DNA from: Letharia columbiana
Taxonomy: Eukaryota > Ascomycota > Lecanoromycetes > Lecanorales > Parmeliaceae
Direction of reading: 5' to 3'
DNA: 64,000 bases
Assembly: GCF_014066305.1 (NCBI RefSeq)
Contig: NW_023501082.1
Location: 1-64,000 of the forward strand
In this document: positions 34,970-47,052 of the stretch, in pieces
Layout: each line of letters opens with the position of its first letter
Numbering within the stretch: position 1 is the first letter of the stretch
The notes under the pieces: model-generated
Told to the model about the DNA's origin: nothing
The model's database searches: none
What the model saw: only the letters and a program-made list of their open reading frames with translations
Translations under genes and position numbers: made by a program

Positions 34970-37575
34970 CGCAGACTCGCCACTTCCCTATCATCGTCGG
35001 CGATCACTACGAATTGGCAGAGACTGTGGACTTTCAGTATACTGGCGAGGATCAGGCGGGTCTATTGGCCAAGGCTGAATACGTCACGGCCTTGCTGCCT
35101 ATGTCAGGGTACGAGAAGCCTCAGGATGCCAATGCGAATGGTGCGCTGCCCCACCTCGATAGCACCGCCCCCTCAAGATTCGGGTCTCTTTCATACCTAT
35201 CTCTCGACTTAAAAACGTGAGCACGAAATCTAGGCTGACATCAGTGTTTGCAGAATACGACGCGAGAAGGCCATCACAGGCATACTCTAGCCTTGCCGTA
35301 CGCCATGCGCGCCGACCCTCGCAAGACCCAATGTACCTGCAGAATGCTTTACCTGGTGCTGCGGACCCCCAGTTGCAGCAGCCCTCAACGGCGTATGACC
35401 GGCAGACTGATCACATGAACTACGGAGGTAGCCCTATTTATCAACCGCGTGCCACGTTTGAGGCAACACCATCGGCCTACCAAGACTTTGAGACCCCCAG
35501 AATTTTGCGGGTGTCCCACAATCCGCCACGAGGTACCAAAGGAGCTCTTCTCTACATATATCTTGACTCAACCAGCGACCTGCTACCGGCTACACCTTCG
35601 ACTGTGACTCTGATGTTTGGGTCGCGTTCAGTTCCTGCCAGCCTGACTCGTCTGGAAGCTCCCGAGCAGGATGTCTGCTACAGATACATGGTCTCTGCCA
35701 TCGCGCCAGCTTTCTCGGAGACAGGATCTTCAATTCTGAGGATCCCACTATGTCTACAAGTCCAAGAACAGTCCAAACTCGATGCGAGGCAGGTTGATGC
35801 TGGTTCGTGGCTATATGAAGATGAGAAGCAGTTGGAATATCGTTCGTCTCCCCAAGAAGTCTCCCGTAAGAGAAAGGTTACCGACGAGCCATCAGATACC
35901 CCTCGGTCGACCAAACGTATAACGCCGTTGGAGCAACAGACTTCACAATCTCAAGAGTACGAATCATATCCCTATCCATCAGCAAGCTTAGCATACCCAC
36001 AAAGCCTACAACATAACCTCAACACCATGCAAAGAAAATACACTGCTTATGGGAGATCGCAACTCCAGCAGAGTCTCCAATCCGAGTCAAATACAGTGGG
36101 ATCGCAAGGTCTGATTGGTGGTGCTTCGACTTCACAATCTCTAATGAGACCTCCCACGGGCCAGACCCCGTCATGGATTCCCTCTTATGGGGCAGAATAT
36201 CAGTCTGGCAGAAACCCACTACCAAACGCGGCACCATCTTTCCAAGTCTCTTCCCTATCCTCTCCAAGTCCATCGAATCCACAGCTCGTACGCTCATCGA
36301 CTTTGGCGCCGCAACCCAGTCCAAGTACTGCGTCTGCAGGCTCTTCCTCAGATCGTAAATTCAATCCATACACTTTGTACCCAAATCGAGCCGTGCTTGA
36401 GATTCGCGGGAACCTGAGTGCGATGCAAGAGAGCTGGACACCAGAAGAACGTGCTGCGAAGCGGAGGATCGTCCGGTTCTGGGGCGAGCAGAACGGCACT
36501 AACCTTAACGCCTACTTCAACCCGGTCAAAGCAGATGGGCAACCTTTGGCACATGAGCCGTATGAAACTTGCATCAGCTGTATCTATTGGGAAGAACGTG
36601 ACGAGTATTACATTACCAGTGTCGACACCATATTCATACTAGAGTCGCTAGTTGCTACGAAATTTAGCATCGAGGAGAAGAATCGCATTCGTCGCAATCT
36701 CGAAGGCTTCAAGCCATGCACTGTATCGAAAGGCAAGCCCGAGAGCGAAAGCTTCTTTAAGCTCATCATGGGGCTCCTCAACCCAAAGCCTCGAGTTATT
36801 TCGAAGGATGTGAAGGTGTTCCACTGGCCCATACTTGAGCAGGCTCTGAAAAAGATCATCAGCAAATATGTATGTTCCATTTTCCTGGTCGACAACCCTT
36901 AGAATACTGACCTGTATCAGTCTGCAGACCCATCTTCCATCGTCGGTCCCCGTGGAAGACAGTCAAGAAACAACTTCAGCGGACCCCAGTCAGAAGCAGG
37001 TGCTGGCCGATACAGCGACCTCTCTTCTCGTTCCATGTCCGGCTCCGCGGTCTCCGGCGCATATGCACCAACACTTAAATCGAGTCCACTCTCGCCACCT
37101 TCTGCATCACATGGTCTATCCAGGTACTCACAAGCATCTCCTTTGCAACGACTTTCAGCCCCCAGCCTCTCGCACTCCTACACCGTCCCAACACTAGGCT
37201 CGCACTACATGCCTAACGACACCTCCAATTCACCCTACGCCGTTCAAGTCTCTATCCCCGACCATTCATCCGCCTATACTGCCTCCAACCGTCGGCAGCC
37301 GCAGATCTAGCTATGCACCCACCGACGACACTCTCGCATTATTGAATCAGCACTCCTGGCTCCCCCACACGCGCACTTCCTTCGCCAGTCCATACGCACC
37401 ACAAGAATCGAGCGAGGCTAAACCGACTTTGGGCATGCCGGGTGGCGCATCGGAAGATCTGTCTGCCTATCTGAACACCAATGCCGCGTCCTGGGGTAGC
37501 ATTGGTGATGCGCAATACAGGCGTCAATCCGGCGTGGATGATGAGACCGAGGTGACGCACTTCAAGGAAGAATGA
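34970..37575 (+). CDS. medA: Medusa-type transcriptional regulator of asexual development (MedA/Acr1 family)
   Basis: The core exon (about 35254-36869) contains RILRVSHNPPRGTKG, then Ser/Gln/Pro-rich sequence, and the conserved C-terminal region: KRRIVRFWGEQNGTN, YYITSVDTIFILESLVATKF, EEKNRIRRNLEGFKPCTVSK and NPKPRVISKDVKVFHWPILE. This arrangement matches fungal Medusa proteins, which control conidiophore development and adhesion in Aspergillus and relatives. A 51-bp intron follows (36870-36920). The next exon ends at TAG 37308-37310; alternatively a 181-bp intron (37124-37304) links it to a frame ending at 37575 with SSYAPTDDTLALLNQHSW. Upstream, 34970-35183 encodes VGDHYELAETVDFQYTGEDQ after an acceptor site and is probably a 5' exon, but its junction could not be fixed. 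Confidence 0.8.
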
Positions 37576-38444
37576 CTCGAATGTAGGACGAGGCAGCAAT
37601 AGATCAGATGATAGATCCGTGCGTTCGGTGATGCTATCATTATCATTTCTGATGGTGTGGTGGAGGTCCCTTGCATCAGCTGGTGCGGTCATCTGAGTTT
37701 TCGATTGCGCGCTAACCGCATTTGGCCCACACCTGTTTTTTTTTAAATTCTGCCAGGGAGGACATGCTCCTTTTCACTCGCACTCCTGATTCCATTCTCT
37801 ACGATCGACTTTTTTAATTCCAACTTCTGATCGAGCGCTTGCAGCGAACATAGATACATACCCTACCTAACTCTTGTATTTGCATAAGCGATTGGTGTTT
37901 GAGGAGCCCAGAGCATGGCCATTCATTCCTCATGGCTAGGGGCATTGCTTGCCACGCTTCACTTTTATTTTCTCCGGCCTTTACAGCATCATATACCATA
38001 GCATTTACACGGCGCGATAGAATCTCATCCATCACATGATCTACCTCCCCCCGGTTTCATAGGCTCTCTCCTTCATCGCGAAATCAAATGTTTTTGTCCA
38101 CGCAGATGAGCCCACCGTACGTCGCTCAACGCAGCGGTACCAGCTCTACCGGGTTGGGCTTCGTGCTTGCGACGGTGCATGACAAGCGTTGCCTGCCGCC
38201 TAAACTAAAACCTGCGAGGCTACACCGCCTTTGTCCATCCCATCCCTCAATCTTGCGTGTGAAAATAGCAGTCTGCCCTCCCATACCGGGCGCACTCACC
38301 CCATACCCCTTTGGGTCAAGCCGGTTTCTCGAGCAAGGGGCACGCTGGTGCGTATCCACTCTCCAACTCTCCGAGATCGCAGTTGCTCGCAACCCTGCCC
38401 CATGATCCGGGCCAGTCTCGACAACCGCAGCGCCAGACGACGGA
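37576..38444. other. Intergenic
   Basis: Probably the 3' untranslated region of the Medusa-like gene, then unassigned sequence. Short frames at 38088-38405 lack features. Confidence 0.5.
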
Positions 38445-39084
38445 GTGAATTTCCTGCCCGCTGAGGTTCTGAACGCCGTCTACGTACTTACATATTCCAT
38501 TCCGAGAACGAACCCTGCACGCTCGACATCCGAGCGCAGATGTAGCCGTCACGACACGCGGGCGACCCGGTATGTTGTCGATCGCGGCTCGGGTGCGAAG
38601 CTCGCTGGGTGGAATTATCTGGATAGAATGTGGTATGATAACGTCAAGGAGGTGCTGGACAGAGGTAGGTGGAGCATGGACAGTCATCCCTTTCCGTACT
38701 CTGCGCTGACTGGCCCCGTCTGCCCGGCTCTGGGTTGGGTATGTTGGCATAGAGATGAGGGCGGATGGTCAAACGGATTGATAACCGGAATCGCTACGGG
38801 CGCATGGGCGTCCGTGGTTGTTGGAAGAAGAGAAATTTATCTCTTACGACTACCGCTGTCAGCGACTGACGGGTTGGGTTGGCGATATCGATATGGAGCT
38901 GGCTTTTGGGTATGTTGGTGTTGGTGCGACGGTGCTCGGGTCTGATGTCCATCTTTGGGCAGCATGCCGCCTCGTGTCACAAGACTTCATGCAGATGGTT
39001 GAAGATATCTTCACAGCACGTCATTTATTGAAAACATCGTTCTTTGTTTCCACCCGAGAGGAGGTGTCAATGCATCCAGGGTAA
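38445..39084 (+). pseudogene. Unrecognised coding remnant or unresolved multi-exon gene
   Basis: Protein-like stretches lie in different plus-strand frames: RYVVDRGSGAKLAGWNYLD near 38570-38650 and FISYDYRCQRLTGWVGDID followed by ELAFGYVGVGATVLGSDVHL near 38830-38950. A possible intron (GTAGGT...CATAG, about 38665-38750) lies between them but does not by itself give a clean frame. The texture suggests a real gene, intact with unresolved introns or decayed. I do not recognise the family. Confidence 0.3.
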
Positions 39085-39936
39085 TTCAGCCACAAAAAAA
39101 CTTGTGGACACTTCGGTAGGTAGCCTAGCAGCCTCCTTTCGGCTCGTGAGGATAGACGACTGAGTATATGACATTCATCTTCCGGGCCTCACCATCAGTC
39201 CGGACGGCAGGAATCCTCTCTTTCTTCAAGGAAGACAAGCTACGTACGGATTCACACTCGAATGGCAAGGCTGGTACGTATCCGTGTAGATTGATCTCAG
39301 AAGTTAACGGTTGCAGCAATCTAGCAAGGTTCAAAGTGGTGATCTAAGGCATCCTAGACTCCACGAAGACTCGGTGGACATCATTCGGACAAGAGTTTGG
39401 AAAACGTTCTATCCAAACATCAACCATACCTCGGGCCCAGGCACCAAAGTTTTGCCACAGGTCGACATGGCAAATTGAGAAGCACGCGGCATCCGCTTGC
39501 GTTACTATGATTCTATTATACTACGCCATCAGCTCATTATGGATGAGGGATAGCTGCTGCGTGAGAAGCGCCACTCGGGCAGACTCTATGACAGCCAGCT
39601 GGGTACAGAGCGAGAGGAGTATGATTTCGAACTGGTGTGGGTAGGAACCGAACAAGTTATATGCTCAATGTGCGAAACCGTCTCAGGAATGTGCTGAGGA
39701 GTCTGGTTGTTGATGCGGAGGACAGGGCGATGGGTGAAGGGAGCGGATGCACGGTTGTTGTCAGATGAAATTCTGGCTGAGCATGATAGATCAATGATCC
39801 AACACAGGTGTCAGAGCGAGTGGAAAGTTGGACGGTTCGTAGGGGTATGTACTTGCTCAACACGGCACCAGAACAACACCTGCCGTCCGCACGTCTCTGC
39901 ACACCGCTTTGTCAACATCTCGATACAGCATCTCCG
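39085..39936. other. Protein-like fragments without a coherent model
   Basis: Plus-strand fragments such as VDIIRTRVWKTFYPNINHTS (about 39370-39430) and LYDSQLGTEREEYDFELVW (about 39580-39640, followed by a GTAGGA donor) look like exons, but no complete gene could be built. Confidence 0.3.
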
Positions 39937-40458
39937 ATGGCAACCCTCTTTCTCCTTGTCACGCCGTGTATCGCTCTAATGGCCCCTCTTATTAGTCCAG
40001 CCATCAGCATTTTGGCTGTGCTAGCACTTACTGTCATGCTGAGCGTCGCTTTGACAGCTCTCTTCCTTTGGACATGGAACACGGGAGACCACGATAATAA
40101 CGAAGCCGTCGCCGACGACGCAACGAACATCGTCCGTGCGACTTTTGCGGCGCTGGCCAGAGATCCAGGAGCGAAGTCTGCGTCTTTCCGCGTGGTGAAT
40201 GGCGTCGTGGTGCATCGAGATTCTACGGCTGGTGTTCCAAATGGTGGAGACGGACCTGCGAATGGGGTTCGGTCGGAAGAAGTGGGTTCAGGGAGCCAGG
40301 ATGATTCGGGGACGCACGGACGAGAAATGGAGTCTTGGCCGGAGCTTTTTCACGCTGGGGGCAAAGATTCTACAAGCTCCAACTCCAGGAAGGGAAACGC
40401 GGTCGTCGAGGGGCTTGGCGGATTCTGGGTATCGGTTCGGAGCTTAGAGGGTCCGTAA
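39937..40458 (+). CDS. Small membrane protein, hypothetical
   Basis: ATG at 39937 gives 173 aa starting MATLFLLVTPCIALMAPLIS. Two hydrophobic segments cover about residues 1-45 and are followed by WNTGDHDNNEAVADDATNIV and a hydrophilic Ser/Gly/Glu-rich tail. The frame is open upstream to 39808, but the internal ATG directly precedes the hydrophobic part. An N-terminal membrane anchor with a soluble tail is the simplest reading. No family is recognised. Confidence 0.4.
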   Translation: MATLFLLVTPCIALMAPLISPAISILAVLALTVMLSVALTALFLWTWNTGDHDNNEAVADDATNIVRATFAALARDPGAKSASFRVVNGVVVHRDSTAGVPNGGDGPANGVRSEEVGSGSQDDSGTHGREMESWPELFHAGGKDSTSSNSRKGNAVVEGLGGFWVSVRSLEGP

Positions 40459-40813
40459 AGGGTTGCGAAGATGGTGTAGAGATTGGACGGAACGCGCGCG
40501 ACGAACATCGAGGGAGATTGGCAGCTGGTTGGTAGCATTGCAAAGTGTCAAAGCCCGTTTCACTTCAATCAGGCGAGTAATTATCAAGCGTCCTTTACAG
40601 TGGTCAGGTAGTATCGATATCGAGGGTTGTTGGCAGAGTTTGCTGGAAGACGATGCCTCCTTAGCGAGCTGGTGATGTATTTATTGTCTCATGCACCCTC
40701 TAGCTACCCACGTCAGAACGCGTGCTTGATTATCTCAGAACGGTTGCCAGCCGAATATGACTGCGTTGAGGACCTTCTTTGGGGGGGCTGAGACCTAGCC
40801 CATAGCTTGGCAA
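40459..40813. other. Intergenic
   Basis: No gene or repeat recognised. Confidence 0.5.
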
Positions 40814-41072
40814 ATTGAAGGTAAATTCTCTTGGCAGAGACATCAAAATGCTGCTTTCTTTACAATGCAACAACTTTTAACTGAGAAGGTTCACGATCAA
40901 ACTTTGCATGTCGAGATTTTGAATCTTCACAAGAGAAGAAAATGCGATGCCAAAAGTATTTCTGTAAGCCGCTTTGTTATAGAGCTGTGCTGTGTAGAAA
41001 GCAACGAGTTTTTGATATTCGGTCCGCAGCCCCTGAAATATACTACCTGCCAAGATGTGGGATAGTTTCGGT
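40814..41072. repeat. Dispersed repeat, copy A (pairs with 61351-61604)
   Basis: About 255 bp aligns by eye, same orientation, with 61351-61604. Shared blocks include ATTGAAGG, TTCTCTT.GCAGA, ACATCAAAAT, TGCAACAAC.TTT.ACTGA, GCAACGAGTTTTT and a closing GA.ATGGGA. Divergence is substantial with several indels. Not obviously coding. Confidence 0.6.
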
Positions 41073-41570
41073 ATATCTGACTTTGGAGATTCGATGGCCT
41101 GCTATCATTTCGTGTCATTGGCTGGCTGGCTAAAGCCAGATGCCGGTTCAACAGTGTCGGTCTGATACAAAGTCCATGGCATTCAGGCAAAGTGCCAGGA
41201 ACAGTGGCAGTATTAAGCGCGGGATTTTTGTGTTTTAACTTGAACAATGAGTAAGTCGAGAACTATCCGCTGTCTTTGGGTGGGAACAGCTCAGACAGAG
41301 TCTTGAGATAAGTGATAGCTTACTCGTCGTCATTAGTATCAACCATTTTCCAATTCGTACCGCATTAAATGCCACTTTCTCTGGCAGCACACCTACATTC
41401 GATGTCGCTTGCTATACTCTGATCAGGAAGGGCTTGCTGCTAGTGGTTGCAGCAGCAGCGGCTGGTATAATCCCACCAGGGACTAGGAGCAGATGTGAAA
41501 CAAGTATCTGATGTGCTCGGCGTGTGTATTAATAAACTCAGAAGATGCAGTGTGACTGGGGAGCACCTAG

Positions 41571-42989
41571 TCAAAGTACTTTCTCAAGCGGCGAACGCCA
41601 TTCACCTTTTGTTACTCGTTCACACAGCCCCTGCAGCACGCCTGCAGCCCACTCGAAATCTTTAATCCCGAGATAGATTTGAGCGCTGAGACGCACCCAA
41701 ACAGCTCCAGCATAGTATTTCCCGGGGATCCACGTGTTGAATTCACACAGCGCACGATCCATTATCCATTTGACGACGTCGGGTCCTTCGGCACATTTCA
41801 AGCCGCCTTGACGCTCCGTATTGAATAGTAGAGGTAATCGCACATTGGTGAAGCAGCACTGGCCTAGCGTGTCCTCTGAATTCTGCATGGTTTCCGTGCC
41901 AAGAATCTTTGCAAGTGAATGTCCGCCGTCGCGAGCAAGATTGAAGCAATAGTACCTGATCTTGTCCTCGCCACCGCATACGTCTGTGCGAAACTTGATT
42001 GCCTCTGGGACGCAGAGATATGGCGTTTGATCGATTGTGGCTGCCCATTTGAATAAATCACCAAAACGGCTGGGGCCTTGGGTAACACTTGACATGCCAT
42101 CAATATCGTCTTTTGTGTCGACATTGTCTTCCATTTTGGCCTCGAAGCTGTCTGAGGTGGGGATCGTGGAACGTATGAGGTGTTGGTTGCGAAATGGGAC
42201 ATAGAATATGGCGCATGCCCGGGGCGTGTAGAGCCATCTATTGTGGCAAGCGGATACGTCAAACATTGTTTCTTGATCACAAAAAGTGACTTACTTGTAG
42301 CAGTTGCTGGTGAAAAAGTCGGGATCCACGCGTGCTAGATGTGTCAAGTCGATGTGACCGATACCGTGAGCGCCGTCAATGAGACTCAAGACATTCAGAT
42401 CCTGGCAAGCCTTCACGAGTCCCTCCCATGGCAGGCGTACTCCAGGAAAAGTGACCACGGTATCGAACATAGCAATTGTCGCATTTCGCCCTTGCTGCTG
42501 CACTCTCTGTATTGCGTTGCGGAGCAGCTGTATCAGCAGGGCGTCGTCAATCGGGAAAGTCACATCAATGCATCTGCATTCAGCTGGCGTAGTTTCGCGC
42601 ACACATACTGAATGGCTTTTTCGCATGCCCCATAAGCGGTGCAGAAATACAGTATGGTATCGCCTTCAATGAACCTCAAGTTGCGTAAAACTGTATTCAC
42701 CGCCGTTGTGGCATTTGGCACGAACACAACGTCATCAATGGATGCCCCCAGAAGCGTTGCAGCCCCGATACGGGACCTTTGTAGAAGTTCTGGAATGGTG
42801 AATCGTATGTAGGGATCTGATCTAGCCTCAATACGGTCTTGCAACGCTCGCTGATGGTTACGTATGGCTGTGGGAAATGCTCCATAAGATCCATGATTCA
42901 GCGGAGTATAGGCTGGATCAAAAAGCAAAGTGCTCGTCTCGCGTCCCTTGGCCAAAGGTAGTAGCTTCCAAGCCCATGTGTGAAGGCAT
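41571..42989 (-). pseudogene. Class V aminotransferase paralog with two frame breaks
   Basis: Same architecture as the intact gene at 21441-22870, including an intron at the PLP-lysine codon (SNCYKWLYTPR) with GTAAGT...ATAG ends. Two breaks disrupt it. At a run of five Ts (about 42920-42924) the N-terminal frame from ATG 42989, with FGQGTRDEHF aligned to FGRTMRDTHF of the paralog, must lose one base to reach DPAYTPLNHGSYG. At about 42596-42604 two extra bases in a TGTGCGCG string shift QYV away from RETTPAEC. A 35-bp GTATGT...GCAG intron could bypass the second break but would delete residues matched in the paralog. The rest, including SLIDGAHGIGHIDL, is well preserved, so inactivation is recent or the breaks are sequencing errors. 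Confidence 0.75.
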
Positions 42990-43530
42990 CTTGGCTCTGT
43001 ATGGACCGTAAGCACAACTGGACTCGATGCTGGTGAATCAGTGCCCTTTGGGGCCAGTATTCTTGATGGTCAGTGCCTTGATAGATCAGAGTATATAAAG
43101 GAGGAACAATTACATAAGGGAAACAGAAGCAATGACCCCTAAGGCTGTGATATTGATCGATTCCGAGGCAGGCTCGGGCTCGATGGTGAGACTAGCTCAA
43201 TTGGGAATGGCTTCCTTAGCGTGGTCGTTACAACTTGCAGCTTCTGTCACATGGACTTATAAATTTGTTTTTTGGCCCATACAACATACGAGTATACTAG
43301 ATACCAATGGCTCTTGTTCCTTCATGAAGGCCGATCAAACACCGCCAGCAGCAGGCTTGTCGGTCTCCGAATTGAGCCAAATGAACCCTATTGCTTTTGT
43401 GCCTTATTTGCCTGGTCCGCATCTTACAAAGGCTGTCAGCCCACGCTAGGTACGCCAATGCTTCGCGGAAACATCTCGAGGACAAAATGCTTCCCTGATA
43501 AGCCAGGGCAGAGGTTTTGTCAACCAGGGC
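42990..43530. other. Divergent intergenic region
   Basis: Separates the minus-strand aminotransferase copy from the plus-strand ankyrin gene. A TATA-like GTATATAAAGG lies at about 43091-43101 and could serve either gene. Confidence 0.4.
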
Positions 43531-45790
43531 ATGGATCCACCTTCTGCGGTGGCCTCAGTGGTGGCAGTGCGATCCTTGCAGCCCAAGTCAGCACGGCCTT
43601 TGCGGAATTGCGCAACGATACCGCAGAACTTCCGGGGCGACTACATGCCCTAAGTAACGAAGTCGCTGACATCGAGTTTGTTCTCTACCAGGTCGTTGCG
43701 GCACGAGACCTGTCGTTTCCTTCTTGCAGCTGGCTCGGATCCGGACTACAAGTGAGCTGCCCTGAATAGAGACTAGTAAAAGGGTTTGAATTACCAAGTC
43801 AACCTCCTAGGCCCATTGCTACTGATAACGACTGCCCGGCTGATAAGGCTTGCGACATACTGCTTCGAGGAAACCTCAGTACCAGCGTCATAGAGGTCCT
43901 TCGATGCATATTGAGAGACAGTGAGTTTACCATGAACCAAAACTTTGCGCCCATTCATAAGATCGTCCTCTAACTGTCCCTCCAGGACTCCGAGACAGAG
44001 ATGCAATGCGCCGCACAGCACTGGAGTGGGCAGCCGCCCGCGGAGATGACCGAGCAGTGCTTACACTTCTCAGCTTTGGAGGCAAGCCCAACATCACTGA
44101 CAACAAATTGAATACGCCCTTGACTCTTGCTTCCAATCAGGACAACACGCTATGCGTTCAACTTTTGCTCGAGGCCGGCGCTCTTGCAAATCCGGTTCTC
44201 CCTTTAGGCGTAAAACTTAGCAGCCCATTAAATTGTGCTGCACGGTATGCAACTGATCCCCTGCTCTTGAAGACGCTGTTCGACTTCGACGCTGACGTAG
44301 AGGCCAGTAGCGTCGACGGCGTTGCGCCACTATTGCATGTGGCCCGCGGAAAACCTGTCAGCTTTGCAGAGCTGCTATTGGACTACGGAGCAGATATCAA
44401 CGCAACTTCCAAAAACGGGCTGACATCTTTGACGGCTGCGATCATTTTCAACAACCATAGCGTTCTCCGCTTGCTGCTCGATCGATGGTTTGAATACACA
44501 GAATGTCCCAGGCTCAAAGGCCATCATCTTCTCGACTTCGTTATAGATTATGCAGACATCGAGACTATGTCGATACTAACTACTGCTACGCATCTTCAAC
44601 AGCTATGTGCCAGAAAAGTCCGCCGCCCAACTCCGTAAGCGGCTCGATCTGACCGATGACAGTGTACTTGCATTCGAGAGTCTGCTCGATGCAATCCGCG
44701 ATTATCCCAAGCTCTCCAAGTACCGTGAGAGCCTTGCAAATTCAGGAGCGCTGGACTTGGAGAAAGACCCGGAATCCAATGGAGAAGACACAGATGACTA
44801 TGAAGATGCGCGTGGAAGTTTGAGCATCGTTTCAAATGACTTGAGCACGCTGGCCAGGCAACCTCCGAGGCCAGCAGTGGTAGTGTCTGCCGCAGAAGAA
44901 CAATGAAACCGCTGATCGACGTGCACAAACTGTCTTTCAGACCTTTTTGGAAGGTCTGGTGGCAACGAAGAGCTGATCCCGAATCATATCCTTGATGCAG
45001 AGGACTTTGTTGACGGAATTCTCTCCCCCATTTTAAACAGATGGTCAATTCCTACTATACTATGGGAGAATTGGTCTAATGATACAGTGAATACAAGGGA
45101 TGCGAGGCCTTGTGCATGAAGATCTGCACTATCTCCATGTGGTTTAGCTTACTTGTTGGCGTCTCCGTTAGAGTACCGATTCTTTTCTCTCCATTCTTTT
45201 CTGCCTCTTTGTGCTATCCCTCATTCTTCAAAGTAAACACTCATTGCTATCAGCGAGTATGGAAGATGTTCGAATTGATTTGCCGTGCAGTCTGACGCTC
45301 CTCTGCAATGACCGCAAGAACTACGCGTAGTGGTTTAAATTGCGCCTGTCGCACCTCTCCAGAAAGTCCTTGTTTTTAAGGTGTGATTTGTGTGACCGGA
45401 TATGGACGTGGCTCACATCTCCTCAGGATGCCCGAGCTTGATCGATCAGATATCAGTATGTTCTTTCCAAATGGCGAAGGCATACTTTTCTGTTCACATA
45501 CGCTCCTGAGTTCGACTCTCACGACACAAGCAAGCTGAAGGCCGATTTGCGCCCTAGCAATGTTGATCGCGAGCTGCGGAAAGCTTACACTGCATTCTCG
45601 TCTTCACGAGACGATGGATGGGGTTTCGACATGGCAGTAACGGATCTTTGGGAATGCAGCTGTTTTGGTGAAAATTGACAGGAATTAGAGGTTAGTATTG
45701 GCATGGAGGATCCAGTTCCAAATTTTTGCAATATTTTAAAAAAAAACCAAAAAAAAAAAAAAAAAAAAAAAAAACAAAAAAAAAATTTAG

Positions 45791-45848
<58 letters not shown>

Positions 45849-46349
45849 AAAAAAAAAAAAAAAAACAGTGAATGGGAAAATGAAGCGGAAAACAACAACA
45901 AAATCAACGATTCCGATTTGACCTTTCTTGACAACGTGCATCGTTGTTGGGATTCAACGACGGACTATTTCGTGCAACTCCAGGAGGCACATCACTTGCA
46001 CTACCTTGATCTGATGGCGTCCCACATCTCCCATGCTGTCAATTATTGGGGCGACGCATGGCAACAGCTCAAACAAGGAAAAGCTCGCGACAACTATGGC
46101 CTCAGGGCTCTGGAAGCGGAAGGCGCTCACCTATATTTTGACTACTTACCTCTGATCGTCGAGGACATGCGGAGAAAAGGGTTTGAGGGACCCGAGAAGC
46201 TTGTGCATGAGGCATGGTTCACCCTCATGTTCCGTGCTTTTTGTTGGTGGAGGTGTCATTCTTTACATCCAGGGGAAGATCCAAGCTACAAGGGCTCGAC
46301 ACTTCCTTCGCGTTACTGGGACAGCAAGTTGCCCGTGTACATCGTCTAG
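43531..46349 (+). pseudogene. Large fungal ankyrin-repeat protein, frame broken in several places
   Basis: ATG at 43531 begins MDPPSAVASVVAV. After a one-base shift near 43568 it continues QVSTAFAELRNDTAELPGRL and HALSNEVADIEFVLYQVV, the N-terminal domain common in fungal ankyrin proteins. Ankyrin repeats follow at 44006-44600 (RRTALEWAAARGDDRAVLTL; HVARGKPVSFAELLLDYGAD; NGLTSLTAAIIFNNHSVLRL). Further family blocks lie in shifted frames: SEFTMNQNFAPIHKIVL just before 44006, LRKRLDLTDDSVLAFESLLD after 44603, EELIPNHILDAEDFVDG near 45000, and KAYTAFSSSRDDGWGFD near 45570. An adenine tract interrupts it at 45738-45865. The last exon (to 46349) has the family ending HEAWFTLMFRAFCWWRCHSL...YWDSKLPVYIV. 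At least four single-base breaks mean it is either a young pseudogene or an error-rich consensus. Confidence 0.7.
45738..45865. repeat. Adenine-rich tract inside the ankyrin gene
   Basis: Nearly pure A for about 130 bp, with isolated C, T and G. It sits between NFCNIL and NSEWENEAENNNK of the ankyrin protein, where relatives have ordinary sequence. It could be a low-quality base-called patch or an expanded lysine tract. Confidence 0.9.
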
Positions 46350-47052
46350 GCAAAGGAGACACCCTATCGATGGAATAGATCGACTCCCGACCTAGATTCA
46401 CCCGTGCAGGATCGCCCTGATCCATTTCAAGGATCCGGCGAGAACGCAATGGTCGTGGAACGAGTCTCAAGAGCGCCGAAATTTCTCCATAGAATGTTGG
46501 CAAGTATGAAGTCCTGGACGGTATGAATAGAATGAAGGAAATTAGTTGTTCGTATGTGGCCAGAGAACCTGGTTTGGCGTTTGGATCCTTTGATTACAGT
46601 AGTCACTCTGATCGTGGATCCTACTTGTATGCAAACATAATGAATGATCCCTCTCTTCTACCAGACCGCATTCTCTCCAAACCATAGGTCACAGTAAGTA
46701 CTTGATGGCTCTTGCCCACCTGCTATGTCGTTCCCAACCCCTTAATGGATTCCTCATAAGTGCAGACTCTCTTCTCTTCTCCTTCCATAAGGTGGGTTTT
46801 CTATCCAAACATGCGTGACTTCATATATCGTTACAACTTCCCCGTCTTAACCCAAGGGGCCCAACACCACAGTCGTCTCCAGATCGCCTCGCCTCCGACG
46901 CTTGAGTCTTGGCGTTATGGGCGATCGTCACGTGAATATCACGCTAGTCTGTAATCTCTTGCCAAGAGTTGCGCACGGTCCCTCGGATAGAAAAGTACCT
47001 TGGGTAACTGGAGTTGGAAAGAACCTCCACCTTCGCGAAGCAAGTCACGACG
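46350..47052. other. Intergenic
   Basis: No gene or RNA recognised; short frames only. Confidence 0.5.

Noticed and set aside
42574..42608. 35-bp GTATGT...GCAG intron that would repair the aminotransferase paralog
   Set aside because: Shorter than usual fungal introns, and removing it deletes residues that align with the intact copy; a two-base insertion explains the data better.
44569..44602. 34-bp intron with an ACTAAC branch in the ankyrin gene
   Set aside because: Probably too short to be spliced, and other breaks in the gene have no intron explanation.
45692..45941. Phenylalanine- or lysine-rich proteins over the adenine tract
   Set aside because: Direct products of a homopolymer, not independent genes.
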